64,000 bases of DNA from the NCBI GenBank assembly GCA_903813345.2, contig CAIIXF020000010.1, positions 983,169-1,047,168 on the forward strand, given 5' to 3'. The notes under the pieces were generated by a model, which saw only the letters and a list, made by a program, of their open reading frames with translations, was not told the DNA's origin and did not search any database. A program made the position numbers and the translations under genes. Source of the stretch: Owenia fusiformis (Eukaryota > Annelida > Polychaeta > Sabellida > Oweniidae). Positions 27,401 through 42,400 of the stretch are shown piece after piece; position 1 is the stretch's first letter; every line of letters begins with the position of its first letter.

Positions 27401-30400
27401 TGTCAACTGGTCAAGCACATGAGGATCTCCCCAGTAGAATGTATCACAACTGAAATAGTCTAAAAATCCATGTGTGGATCTGAATTAAGTTATTGCACTA
27501 TACATACATGTACATATACTTGTTCTGCTAGCACATGAATATTATTTGAAAGTAATAAACATGGTCCTAATTCAGTGGGCTCCATTATGAGAATATTTTG
27601 TACCTGTCACATTTGTCCCCTGTGTATCCTGGGTTACAATGGAGACACTGTACTGTGCCATTCTCTATACAGCTTGTGTTGGAGACACGTGGAGCATGAC
27701 ATGGACACACAGTGCAATCATCATCTGGGGTACCTTGGGTAGCATCACCATACCATCCCAGCATGCACTGCTCACAATTGAACCCTGGTAATAAAGGAAG
27801 TGCAATGCAATGTAATACATAGGATATCCTATGATTCTGAGAATGTTTCATTATATCACTGGCCAATCGTACCACACTTAATGTTACCAAATCATGTGTT
27901 CAAACATTGATACAAACATTAACACATGTTTAAACCTAGTTTGTGGCCTAGTTTGAGCACTTTATTTTCCTCAGGGAACAACACATAAGAAAACCCTTTC
28001 AACATACCTGTAGTATTGTGTTGACAGTCAAGGCAATGACCTGTATCAGCATCACATAGGGAAGCATGACGATGGCAGTTACATCGTACACATAGACCAA
28101 GGTAGTCATGTGATGTAACATTCACTCTATTGAACCCACTGGCACATCTCTGTAATGGAGGAATTGCACTATTAATCCAACATATTTTCATATAGATACG
28201 CATTTGTTTGCCAGGAAAAGCTGACTTTCCTTGCATATATTCAGGAATAAAAAATCCTTCACTCTGATATTCATATTCAAATATGTAACTTCTAGTGACC
28301 TTTACTGACATACCTCACAAGAAAGACCAGTGTACCCATCCCCACATGTACATTGCTCTACCCCCAAGGCAACTTTGCCTGAGGCCTCAAGACCAGCACT
28401 GGTGACAATAATTTCCCCAACTCTGAAAAGAAATGTACTTTACTACCTGAAATATGTAGCTATTCATGTAGATATTTGCTTTAAAATATATAGCCATAGA
28501 TTTAACCTTGGTAGTTTTTCTTTTATCCTTTTTATTTTAGCTGAAACCTAGTTTATGAGATTACAAATTTTTTTAACACATTTGAAAACTTATTACCCTG
28601 TGTGCAGAGTCTAGTTAAACTACGAAGACGAAGATGAAGACTAAGCTCTCTTTTAAGAAGTAAAGTCAAACGAATGCAAAGGGTAAAAACTTATTCAACA
28701 GATTAAGGTGCTCGTGGAACAAAAACATTTTGAAAAAAATTGCTTTTACACCTGCACATGTTATTTTTTGGTACAAAATAAAGTATGAAGCCATGTGTGT
28801 ATTTCCTTGGTCAATGGTAACTCCAGTGTTGTCCAGAAACTTTGAGAAAATTTTGGAAAATTAGAAAACATGAATTACGTATCAGCATTTCCTAGAGTTT
28901 CCATTGACTTCTTACCACATTTACCACACACTAAAAGAAGACAATTTAATGATACTTTCCTGAAGAAGCAAGGATATAATAAGGTCTGTTGCTTAATCAT
29001 GTTTTGTAATGAAATACAAATGATTTTTCTATAACATACCTTGAATAATGCGATTTGCTATAAATGGTGATTGGCAGATAAATGTTCTTTACATCATGGA
29101 CAGTCAATAGGAACTCGCCACGTGTCACATTCTCATTGGTCGATAGCTTCAACCAATAGGTCTCCAACATGACTAGATCAATGGTTGTTGTCATATTCTG
29201 GGTCACAGGTGGAAGCTGATACACGAGCGTAACATCATCATGACCTATTAGAAACACCTTTAGTCCCTCTAGGGTATCGCCATCTGGTGTAATGCCCTCA
29301 AAGTGGACTTTATAACTGATTGTGCTTTCATATGTACCCAGCATATTTCCTGCAAGTTCAAGAATGAAACTAAATAATAAGTATTTAATTTTGCAATTTT
29401 GTATTGCTTAAAACACAGGGACATTTATCAGACTTAATTCCATCAAGATTTCCTGACAACCAGCATCCTCCTAGATACATATGGAATGCATGTACATGGA
29501 TGTGGCACATCTGGGTTCAAACCTCACGGCTGCCTGGCTGCCCTGCCAATGCCAATCACTTTTGGCATTAAACTGGATATGGACTGTGAATGGCAATATG
29601 TTTAACTGTAGATTCAAGCTTAGCCATAAACCTAATACTAGAAGAAGAAGCAGCTCTTCAATGTGAGTCTTACCTTGTAGTTGATCATGCAGAAAGTACA
29701 AGTCCATGGTGCCATCATTGAGGACTTGGGCCATGGACAGACCATTGACAATGACAGTGCTAACATCAATTTCAGGCATGAGCTGGAATTCACTGTTCAA
29801 CATGCTGAATGGAGAGAGCAGGTAGGAAATGTTGGGACTGCTACTGTCCAGTAAGGGAAGGTTCTCCTAGAAACAGAAAAATAGAAAACAAAGAAATTAG
29901 GATGCATCTTTTCCTGCAACATCCAGCACATTGACACATCAATAGACTGAAAATCAACCTTTTTTCAAAATAACTGTCTCAGAACTGTTACAATCCTGTC
30001 TTGTGCCCTTAACTATTGCTTACCTGGCCATAATTGTATATAGTGCTAGTACAAACGTTGGTGACCCCCATACATATACACTCCAAGCAACCTGTCCAAT
30101 GTCCCCCATTGAGATAGAAGCTTCCCATACTGCAAGTGTCACAGAGCAAGCCGTTGGTGAAGTTCTGAAATTAATCATAGGAATTAAGCCACATGGTCCC
30201 CTAATATCATAACTTTATCACAGTTCTCTTTACAAGCATGTGGAAAAAAATATTTTTACCCCTTCTCTGCATTACATGTACAAACAGATATAATAAATAT
30301 TTAATCATACCTTGCAAGGGCATTGTCCTTGCTCTGTATCACAAACAGCACTAAGACTGCCTTCCATGTCACAATTGCATCCAGTGCACCCTATGGCAGA

Positions 30401-33400
30401 GAAATCCCTGTTAAAGAGATTACAAATTAAATCATTTATGGAATTTAACTAGAAAAACAGCAACTCCACGGAGTAGCAAATCCCACCGAACAAAACATGT
30501 TTTGATAAATAGCGGCCATATAAAATTTGAGTCAAATCCATCCACTGGTATTTGAATTATCAAAAATTATGTTTTTATGAAACATGGTGGCCATTTTGAA
30601 ATTCAGCTATCATCTTTAGATTTCTTCTGTAGCAGAGCTCCTATGTCCCAAGGCATCAGCATATAGAATTCAATCCAAATCCGTCAACTGGTACTTGAGT
30701 TATCAAGGATTACATGTTTAATGAAAAATGGCAGAGATTTCAACAAATAGCAGCCACCTCGAAAATTTCTTCTCAAGCAGAGCTCCTTTATCATATAAAA
30801 TTTGAAATAAATCCATCCAATGATATTTGAGTTTGATTACATTTTTTTACGAAAAATGTCCTCCATTTTGAAATTCAGTGGCCATCTTGAAAATGTCTTC
30901 TTGAGCAGAAGTTCTTTGTCTCTAGGCATCAGCATATAGAATTTGAACCAAATCCATCAACTGGTATTTGAGTTATCAAAGGTTATGTTCTTTTATGAAA
31001 AATGGTGGCCATTTTGTAATTTAGCTGTCATCTTGAAAATCCCTTCTCAAGCAGAGCTCCTATGTCCTTAGGCATCAGCATGTAAAATTTGAACCAAATC
31101 CATTCAATGGTATTTGAGTTATCAAAGATAATGTTTCTTTACAAAAAATGGCCGCCATTTTGAAATATGGCGGCCACCTTGAAAATGTCTTCTTGAGCAA
31201 GGCCCTTTTGTACCCAGGCAACAGCATATAAAATTTGAACCAAATCCATCCACTAGTATTTGAGTTATCAAAGATTATATTTTTTCCAAAAAATGGCTCA
31301 CATTTTGAAATATGGCGGCCACCTTGAAAATGTCTTCTTGAGCAAGGCCCTTTTGTACCCAGGCAACAGCATATAAAATTTGAACCAAATCCATCCACTA
31401 GTATTTGAGTTATCAAAGATTATATTTTTTCCAAAAAATGGCCGCCATTTTGAATTTAGTGGCCAAATTGAAAATTCCTTCTCGAGTGGAGGTCCTACAC
31501 CCACGCCCGGTGATCGTGAATATGGGACGGAGGGGGGAGCAGGCAATTTCTGCTAGGAAATTCAACAAATCTGGAAGATTTATTTTTTCACGAAAAAGTT
31601 TACTATTGAATTGCTAAATGGATAGGCGCACGGTATCATAGAATATGTTAGGTTTTCTGGGATGTTTTCTGAAACGATACGCATCTGAGGTATGAGATCT
31701 ATTAAAAAAGGCGCAATGCCATCAACAGGCACAAATCAACGTTTTTGCTATAAATCAAGCAACAATGGTCTGGACGACCTGTAATAAATACTCGTAAGTG
31801 ATGTTATCATAACTAAATTAATGTCATTGCTGAATTTATAAAATAAGTTTCCATATGTGAAATAAAAAATAATCGAAAATAATGAATTTGAGATGGAGGG
31901 GGGGGGGGAGGGGACGGAGGGGGGAGCAATATGTATATAAGACATGATTAGAGATGTTTCGCGACTTTAAGTCCTTTTACTCCAAATGTCCCCATTTTTC
32001 AGTCTCCAGGGGTATATCATCCAGTTTCTTACTAAGTTAATGAGTTCATTTTTCAAATACAACAATTCGTGTGAAGTTGTTTCACTTTAGAGAATTATTA
32101 CTCCCCCCCTCTGTCCCCTCCCCCCTCCGCCCCATTTTAATTATTTTCGATTATTTTTTATTTTACGTATGGAAACTTATTTTATAAATTCAGCAATGAC
32201 ATTAATTTAGTTATGATAACATCACCTACAAGTATTTATTACAGGTCGTGTAGTCCATTGTTGCTTGATTTATAGCAAAAACGTTGATTTGTGCCTGTTG
32301 ATGGCCTTGCGCCTTTTTTAATAGATCTCATATCTTAGATGCATATCGTTTCAGAAAAAATCCCAGAAAACCTAACATATTCTACCATACCGTGCGCCTA
32401 TCCATTTAGCAATTCAATAGTAAACTTTTTCTTGAAAAAATAAATCTTCCAGATTTGTTGAATTTCCCAGCAGAAATTGCCTGCTCCCCCCTCCGTCCCA
32501 TATTCACAATCACCGGGCGTGACACCCATAAGGCATATGCCTATAAAATTTGAATGAAATCCATCAACCAGTATTTGAGTTATTGCCCGGACACACGAAC
32601 GGATGGACGGACTTTCTATATCCCCCTCGAACTTCGTTCGGTGGGATAATAAACTACAGCCATTCTTGTTGGATATTAAAGAAGGTTGTTAGAAGGAACA
32701 AAGTAGAAATAGTTGTTGACCATTTAAGACTATTCATTTATTCAAATTATATAATAAACAAGGCATCACCTGTCATTTTTTAAAGATGCTGAACAAGACA
32801 ACAGATGCAGCCAACAAATAAGTTGGAGACTATAACAATATGTCACCACATGTCACACTTCTAATGGTGACATAACAATATGTCACCACATGTCACACTT
32901 CTAATGGTGACATAACAATATGTCACCACATGTCACACTTCTAATGGTGACATAACAATATGTCACCACATGTCACACTTCTAATGGTGACATAACAATA
33001 TGTCACCACATGCCACACTTCTGATGGCGACATAAAAATGAATGAAAATGAGAGAAAACATAATGCGAAGATGAGCTAGAATATCATTTTGATGATTTTA
33101 CGGTTAGATCAAGATGTTTTTAGTTTCTTCCATGTCATTCAATTTCTTGAATGTATTGTCAGTGCTTATTGCAAAACACATTTTCTGTTTGTTTTTATTT
33201 GGTGATATAAAAAAAAGAAAAATAGTAATGCATACCTGTATGTATCCATGCATCTATCACATTTGTCACCATTTACCCCTGATTTACAATCGCAGAACCC
33301 CGCAGTAAGGTTACACTGCAGATTGAGAGAACCAGTCATATTGCAGGCGCAATCCTGAAAATGAAAATATATTCTTCATCAATTTGTCACGAGGGAATGT

Positions 33401-36400
33401 TAGTTGGAAGTTTCTGTGGGGAAGTTTCACACAAAATTCTAAACATAATCTATTGTTAGAGCACAAAATCACCCTTGCGTTCACAAAATTACTTTTTCAG
33501 AATATTTTAAGTTAACAGCATAGCCCTTTAATACTAAATTTGGAAATGTGTAGAATGCAGTGTGAAAAATACTTTAAAATACTTTCAAAAGTGCTATTTA
33601 CACAGTTCACCCTAGTTTGAGCAAAGGGGTTACTGATAACAGGTCTTTGGCTGCTACAACTTCTCTGTTATGTTTTTCATTCAATGGCAAACCCATGCTT
33701 ACCTGGCAACCTACAGTGCTGTTCCAGCTCCAATGGTTGGCTATACATTGGTCACACTGCCTGCCCTCTGTGTTGGGTGGACACTTGCATTGACCAGAAG
33801 TAAAGTCACATATCTTATCATCACCAGAACAGTTACAAGCTGGAGAATATAGAAAGTTCATGCATCTTTGAAGTTCATGTCATAGGGATCATTCTTTCAT
33901 AATACTGTAGCAATATCTCTCCAGTTAAGTAACCAATTTAGCATTTAAAAATCTAATTTGACCTAGCTGAAAATTTTGAGAATCCTTAGAATATGCAAAA
34001 TTTGGAGCGTAATTATACAATTTGTGTAAATATTACAAATTCACATCAAATAAATTTTCTAAATAAAGTCATACGTTTGCAACCAGTGGAAGAGAGGTCA
34101 TAGTATTCCAGCATGCATTGGTCACATTTGCGGCCCATCACTCCAGGTTTGCAATGGCATTGGCCCATATATGTGTCACATGTGTTGTTATAGGAGCCTA
34201 GGAGATTACAGGCACATGACAGGGAGCCATCGAGATAATAGGACATCACAGAGAACATGGACCTCAAACAGAGACTTTCATCTGAGGTGCCCAGTCTGAA
34301 AAAGAAAAGAGTTAAGAGTCAAAAACTAAACAACAGCAATGCCAAAGCATAGCAAATCCCATCTAACAGCCATGGTTGGCATTTTTACAAACAAAGTATC
34401 AAGCAAAAATGGCAGCCATTTTTCTAAATGACCACTTTCTACCACAAGTGTCATTAGACAGTGTGCCATGCTCATAGTATTCACATACCAAATATGAACA
34501 GAATCGCTCCACTACTTTTCGAGTTATAGTAAAATAGGATAAAATGGTGGCCATTTTTCAAAATGGCCGCCATCTACCAAAAGTGTCATAAGACAGAGTG
34601 CCATGCTTGTAGTATTCACATACCAAATATGAACAAAATCGCTCTGCTACTTTTCAAGGTATAGCAAAATACGTTAAAATGGCGGCCATTTTTCAAAATG
34701 GCCACCTTCTACCAAAAGTGTCATTAGACAGTGTGCCATGCTTATAGTATTCACATACCAAATATGAACAAAATCGCTCCACTACTTTTCGAGTTATAGT
34801 AAAATACATTAAAATGGTGGCCATCTTGAAAAATGGCTGCCTTCTACCAAAAGTGTCATTAGACAGTGTGCCATGCTTATAGTATTCACATACAAAATAT
34901 GAACAAAATCGCTCCACTACTTTTGGAGTTACAGCAAAAATCGTAAAATAGCAATAAAGGCCGCCATTTTTCAAGATGACTGCCATGTGCTTTTAACATC
35001 TACATTTCTAGCTTCATTAATGTCCAATATAATTTTTTTTACATTTTAAACATATTGCTATTACAGTTTTACATAGTGTACCTAAATTACTGTAAAATCG
35101 GCACTAAAATTAGAATTAGCGGCCATTTTGAAAATCGGCTTTCGAGCAGAACTTCTACCCCCATAGGGTATATGTTTACAAAATATGAACAAATTCGGGC
35201 CAACTGTATTTGAGTTATTGCCCGGAAAAGTACGGACAGATGGAGGCGTTCCCTATATCCCTCCGAACTTCGTTCGATGGGAAAATAAGAAACAGAAATA
35301 TTTTAGTTTGTTTATTGTATTCTTCTGATTCTTCAAATAAGTATAATAATGACCTATCTGATTAAAATATATCCCTTTCTAATATACAGGGTGTCAAAAA
35401 ACAACGGCACCCCCTCTACAGCAAAAAGTCCTGAATCATACCTCATTTGAAAGATAATTTAATTCTGGAGTTACTCCTCAAATTTCATTTAATAAAACTT
35501 TATATTAAAAAAGCTACATTGTTTTTAAGTTTGCTACTTCGGTACTTTGTTTGCTGCTCTGTTACTGGTTAAAGGTCAAATCTTCAAAAAGTGGAATATG
35601 AAAGAATTAGCCCAGATTTCAACTGCAGTGGACATATGGGTTCAGTTTTGAAAAACAGGGTACAGGAACTGATGGACAAAGAGCCTCCTGAAAAAAGTAA
35701 CAGTTAGGATGTATTTCTGAAGAATGTGAGGAAAATGCTTAGAGGATTATGCAATGCTACACCTTTATCTGAATTTTTATTGAAATCATATCCGTCCAGA
35801 TAAGCTGCTGTTTGAGCAGCTACTGGTGGTCATACCAACTACTAAGAATCAGCTGTAAATCTGTAAAATTATATGATATAAAGCTGAAATTTCTCAGGTA
35901 GCTCCAGAATTAAATTGTCTTTAAAATGAGGTATGACACACCATGTAATAAGTACTTTTTGCTGTAGAGGGGGGTGCCGTTGTTTTTTGACACCCTGTAT
36001 ATCAGGATATGTTACACTTTCTGATTAGAATATTGCACTTTCTTAATGGCATATGGAGCTTTTTGACACACTTTCAGATTACCATATTGGGATTTCTATT
36101 GCACTTTCTAATTAGCATACAAACATCTGAATTGGGTATTGTGTTTTCTAATAAGACTACTAGGCTTTCTGGTTACACATACCTCATATCATTGGTGACC
36201 AGTCGACAAGGAGGGTCAAATACAGGCAATGTCATGTTTAGAAGATTCTGTGTGCCTTTCAATGACAATGGTAGAGCTATAACTCTATCCTGAAAGCAAG
36301 TGTTAAAATCAGAGTCACACTTTACTAGCAAACATATAGAAATGTATAAGCTACCCCTTTGGTCTAATTGGGTTGGAAAGGTTACATTAAACGAAAGGGG

Positions 36401-39400
36401 TACGCAGAAGAGGTAATAATTATGAAGTCAACTATGAACTCTGGGTCATCTCATCCTCCTTCAGAACCAGTTAAATGAAATTAGCCCCCATACATTGAGT
36501 GTGTGGGGGGCTTATTCATTTTCAGAATGTCTCTATCTCTGTTCCGATGCATGTGATTAACTGAAACCATAGTCTACCCTTAACTGTTCTGTAACTAGAA
36601 AAACAGCAACTCCACGGAGTAGCATATCCCACCGAACAAAACATATTATGCTTATTATAGCTAGTATAAATGTTGAAATGTTTGTGCACTTTGTGATAGA
36701 AGCATGAAATTTGGCACAAAGTAAGTTTATACCATTGTGAACTAGGCATCATCATATAAAATTTGAACCAAATCCGTTCACTGGTATATGAGTTATCAAA
36801 GATTACGTTTTTTACGAAAATTGGCTGCCATCTTGAAATTCAGCCGCCATCTTGAAAATTATTTCTTGAACAGAGCTACTGTGTCCCTAGGCATAATCAT
36901 ATAAAATTTCAACCAAATCTGTTCACTGGTATTTGAGTTATCAAAGATTACGTTTTTTACGAAAAAATTTTTGTCGAACATAGCTACTGTGTCCCTAAGC
37001 ATCATCATATAAAATTTGAACCAAATCCGTTCACTGATATTTGAGTTATCAAAGATTACATATTTTTACGAAAAATGGCCGCCATTTTGAAATTAAGCGG
37101 CCTTCTTGAAAATCTCTTTTTGTGCGAAAGACCTTTGTCCCTAGGCATCAGCATATAAAATTTGAATCAAATCCGTTAACTTGTATTTGAGTTATCAACG
37201 ATTACATTTTTTACGAAAAATGGTGGCCATTTTGAATTGAGCGGCCATATTGAAAATTTCTTCTCGAGAAGAGGTCCTACACTCATAAGGCATAAGCCTA
37301 TAAAATTTGAACCAAATCCGTCAACCGGTATTGGAGTTATTGCCCGGACACCCGGACGGACGAACGGACGGAGGGCTTCTCTATATCCCCCTCGAACTTC
37401 GTTCGGTGGGATAGTAAGACTTAATGGCCCCCTCATCCAATAAATAAATTGAACCCTAATTAGAATTGCAGTGACAGAAGTTAATGCCTATCCTTTTAGC
37501 TTCTGTATTTCTGGGCAGTCTGAATTAATTCTCTTGCAAGATCCCTGACCTCAAAACTGTAGATTTACTCCTCAAATAAGAAGCAAGGAGGGGGAAGGGA
37601 TGAGAGAACACTTAGCTTTATATAAAAGACTATCATATAGACTATAATTTAATAAAAGGACAACAACAATCTATTAAAAACAAATTCCAAAGCAAAATTC
37701 TTGTAACAGCTGTGTATGACTTCGATGAAGTATAATTGCAAGGGTGGAGGTTTGGTGTAAGATGTACATAAATAGACTGCAAACAGATGCCACTGTATGT
37801 TTGTATGCTATATTGCTCACCAGTACAGTCAGTACACGCTTGTTCTGTCTAGAAAGAACTGTTCTTGCTTTTGGTTGATCAGATGTGATAACATTCTGAA
37901 TGAGACCCTGTGCTGCAGCAGTATTTAGAAGTAAGAGTAAGTAAAAGTTAGCATTTTGTTTAGATTCATAATTTTGTTTAAATTCATAATTTTGTTTAGA
38001 TTCATAATCTTCAACATGTAAAAAGAGTCTACCAGATGGTAATTATTGTGAGAATGACCTTTAAGGTTCAGAGATGGATACAAATTTCAATGGAGATCCA
38101 TATAGAGGTTCAAATGACGGAAGCTGACAAAAAGAAAATGGCGGATTCAAAATTTTGTAAAAATATTTCGAATAATACAATATTAATTTCTGGAGTGTTT
38201 ACCAATATAATAATAAAAGGTAAGTCTGCATGTTCAGAATTTTGCTGCAATCCTCAATTGAGTTACATGTTATTTTTCAAATAGGAATCACTCCTTTTCC
38301 ACATTGTCTTTCAGTTTTGCACAAAGAGTGATTTCCTATCGAAAGCCCATGTACAGACTAACCTTATAATCACATCAAGATAAAGAAAGATTCAAGGAAT
38401 ATGTTTACGTCAATTAAAACATCACATCAAATATTTTAGATATTTGGTTGTTGATCATGTTTATGTACCATCTCCTGGAGACTTCCTCATACCCTATAAT
38501 CACATCAGGATTATTAACAGTTCCCCAGTCATCAGGCTGTATCAGTTGATGGCAAGTAAGAGTTTAAAGATGACATACGCTTATAATAGGCAAAACTGCC
38601 CTAATTCACGTCACCATACTAGTCAATGGGCAAAAGGGCAAACGCCTGACTTTTTATCTCGAGTTATGGATTTATGTGGCCTCACTGGCCTATCTGGGGT
38701 TCTAAAGCTATGTCTAAGCTACATCTTGACACTAAACTCAATAGGGGCCAATCATCTACTTTTTGAAATAATTGGTCAATTGTGACACTACCCCCTCTCT
38801 CTGCAGACACAAATTGAAATTCACAAAAATGAAGGCAAAATTAATACGCCACTTGACTCGAAATTTTCCTTCAGATAACCCAAATAAACGCATTTTCAGA
38901 AGAAATGGCATGTTGCCATTGCAAAAAGATTACAACTGTGCCTACATACTAGTTTACTGACTCGTCATGATCACAATTGTGTTGGGACTACATTTATTTT
39001 TGAATACTACTTTTTTCTATTCAGCGGAAGTGACGTATTAGGGCATTTTGGCCTATTAGCCACATGGTTGGATGATTTCTGGCTTTAAATTGCGTTTTTC
39101 CAATTTACTAGAGTTTTTCAAGTAGTTTTGTGCAGTTTAAGAATGTTCTGAGAGCAATCATGAAAAATATGGCTACTTCATTACCCCTGGGGTCATTTTT
39201 CCAAGAACCCAATGGTTTTCCTTTAAATTTGACTAGTTTTTCATTTACATCATGAAATCCACTGCCTGATGGTGACATTTTTCAGTATCGTGTCAAGAAA
39301 TTGAGTATTTTATTGCATATTGCGATTTTTAGCCAAAATCACTGAACCGTGAACCAGAAAATTGGACAAATTTGGCCCACTTTTTGGCAAAATCTTACTA

Positions 39401-42400
39401 AAATCATCACTGTTTCATACTTTATTCCATTCAACAAACTCCTGATTTGAAAAATGATGACAAATTTGATCAGTTTTGACTCTGGCCTAGAGAATTGGGA
39501 CTTTTGAGATATTTTTTAGCTCGAATGTAGTCATTCAGAGTGAACAAATACATCAAAAATTGACAATTAACTCACCAATTTCTGACTGCACCCCCGATAT
39601 GTACCTTCTTTCTATACTGGAAACCATAAGATGGAAAATTCAATATTTATGATGAATAGCAACTCGTTGGCTTCCCCATTTACGACAACAAATGACATTT
39701 AGGGGTCACTAAGGACAAAATTGTAGCCAAATATCGTCAAAATCAGTGGTTTTTGGGGTAAAAAGCGAAAACTGCTGATTCAGCAAAAACATTAAATTTG
39801 TTCATGAAAATTCCCCTTTTTGTCTCCGTCCGAAATATGTTTCACACTAATAAACTCCAATTCTGGGCGATTCTGAGTAGTTTTAAAAAATTTGGGTCAC
39901 TTTCACATGTGACTAATAGGCAAAACTGCCCTAATTCACGTCACCATACTAGTCAATGGGCAAAAGGGCAAACGCCTGACTTTTTATCTCGAGTTATGGA
40001 TTTATGTGGCCTCACTGGCCTATCTGGGGTTCTAAAGCTATGTCTAAGCTACATCTTGACACTAAACTCAATAGGGGCCAATCATCTACTTTTTGAAATA
40101 ATTGGTCAATTGTGACACTACCCCCTCTCTCTGCAGACACAAATTGAAATTCACAAAAATGAAGGCAAAATTAATACGCCACTTGACTCGAAATTTTCCT
40201 TCAGATAACCCAAATAAACGCATTTTCAGAAGAAATGGCATGTTGCCATTGCAAAAAGATTACAACTGTGCCTACATACTAGCTTACTGACTCGTCATGA
40301 TCACAATTGTGTTGGGACTACATTTATTTTTGAATACTACTTTTTTCTATTCAGCGGAAGTGACGTATTAGGGCATTTTGGCCTTATAATGTAAACCTCT
40401 ATTGAGATGACACCTCTGATTGGTCCAAATCGATAAACAAAAATGGCGGATTCAAAATTTTCTAATAACGCTTCGAATAATATTATGTTGATTCCCGGCG
40501 TATTAACCAATACCATAGCTTGTTTTTTACATCAAGATTGATAAATATGTAAGGAATACATCGATTAAAACATCACGACGACACGCTATGTTCAAAAATT
40601 AACTGGTGAGAATTTGCACAAACGAAGGTGGTACGCAAGAGACGTATTATGTCAGTCATCGCTAAAGCTCTGGGGCGTTCCCTCCTCTTATGACAAGTTA
40701 TGTTTATTTCTCATGACACACCACATACATGTTACAGTGATTCGCTTGTGACATCTTTTATTCCAGTAAAAATGTAAAATTCATTTTGCATGGCTAGATT
40801 ACAACTTCATGTTTCATTTTATTGGTATATGCAAATTATGATTTTCCATCAAAAAATAATAAAAAAGTTATAGTATTTTTTTACAAGTGGTGCTTTTTGG
40901 CTCAACCTGTATATAACTTTCATTTAGTTGCCGGGTAGTTGGTCAAAGCATCTATATCTGATGTCCTTCATCGTTTTAGAACGCATACCCCCTTATGCTT
41001 GGTAGATGTCCGATCACAGGTCTCACAACAGAAAACTCTCTAAGTAATTATCTTGCTCAGTAATACCACTCAGTAAAACCTCTCTCAGTGAACACCAATT
41101 CTATCTCAGTAAACACCTCTCATGGAACACATCTCAGTAAACACAACTTGGTGAAAACCTCATATGGTGAACACCCATCTAAGCAAAACCTCTCAGTGAT
41201 CCTCTCTTTCAGTAAATGCCAATCTCAGTGAACAACTCTCAGTGAATACCTGCCTCACTAAACAATCTTAGTGGACAGATCTATCAGTGAACACCTCTCC
41301 TGGTAAGCTTCAGTGAAAACCTCTCAATGAACACCTTCCAGTAAACACCCTACTCAGAGAACCTCTCTCTCAGTAAACACAATTGCTTTAAGTATACTCT
41401 ATCAATTTCTGTATAAAGCCCTCTGCAGTAAACACCTACTTCAGTGAACACTTTTTGTGGTTCCAGAGATGTTTACTGTAGACATATTGTACTGTACAAA
41501 TGATGCATATGCATATTCTTTCAGATTGTCCACCTGAACCATCCAGGTTAAAAGATCCATAAACTGTGGAATACATCTGCATTATCTGCATTCCACACAA
41601 AAATACAATGGTCATGGAGCACCTTTCACTGAAGAAAGAGTGCATTGATGTAATACCTCAAAATGATGACCAAACTGACATTTCAGAAAAGGATGAGAAT
41701 ACTAACATCATTTCACAAAGCAATGATAAAAGTAACAGTGTTCCCATAAACATTAAAAATGATCGTAATGAAAAGGATAGATTGATAGTTTCCAAATTTG
41801 AGGAAGACAATGACTGTATATCCAAAAATGATCGAAATAAAAAGGATGGATGGAATGTTTTCAAATTTGAGGAAGACAATGACTGTATATCCAAAAATGA
41901 TCAAAATGAAAAGGATGGATGGAATGTTTCCAAATTTGAGGAAGACAATGACTGTATATCCAAAAATGATCAAAATGAAAAGGATGGATGGAATGTTTCC
42001 AAATATGAGGAAGACAATGACTGTATATCCAAAAATGATCAAAATGAAAAGGATGTACGGAATGTTTCCAAATATGAGGAAGACAATGACTGTATATCCA
42101 AAAATGATCAAAATGAAAAGGATGGACGGAATGTTTCCAAATATGAGGAAGACAATGACTGTATATCCAAAAATGATCAATATGAAAAGGATGGACGGAA
42201 TGTTTCCAAAAATGAGGAAAACAATGACTGTATATCCAAAAATGATCAATATGAAAAGGATGGATGGAATGTTTCCAAAAATGAGGAAGACAATGACTGT
42301 ATATCCAAAAATGATCAATATGAAAAGGATGGATGGAATGTTTCCAAATTTGAGGAAGACAATGACTGTATATCCAAAAATGATCAAAATGAAAAGGATG

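Noticed and set aside
29481-29666. Short plus-strand frame near the L4 exons
   Set aside because: Intronic and partly antisense to exon 9; no splice or domain support.
32826-33030. Regular 40 bp repeats resembling a CRISPR array
   Set aside because: The repeats are directly adjacent without unique spacers, and lie in an animal intron.
38588-40384. LTR retrotransposon with 467 bp LTRs
   Set aside because: The repeats do not begin TG or end CA, have inverted ends of their own, and no primer site or polypurine tract is visible.
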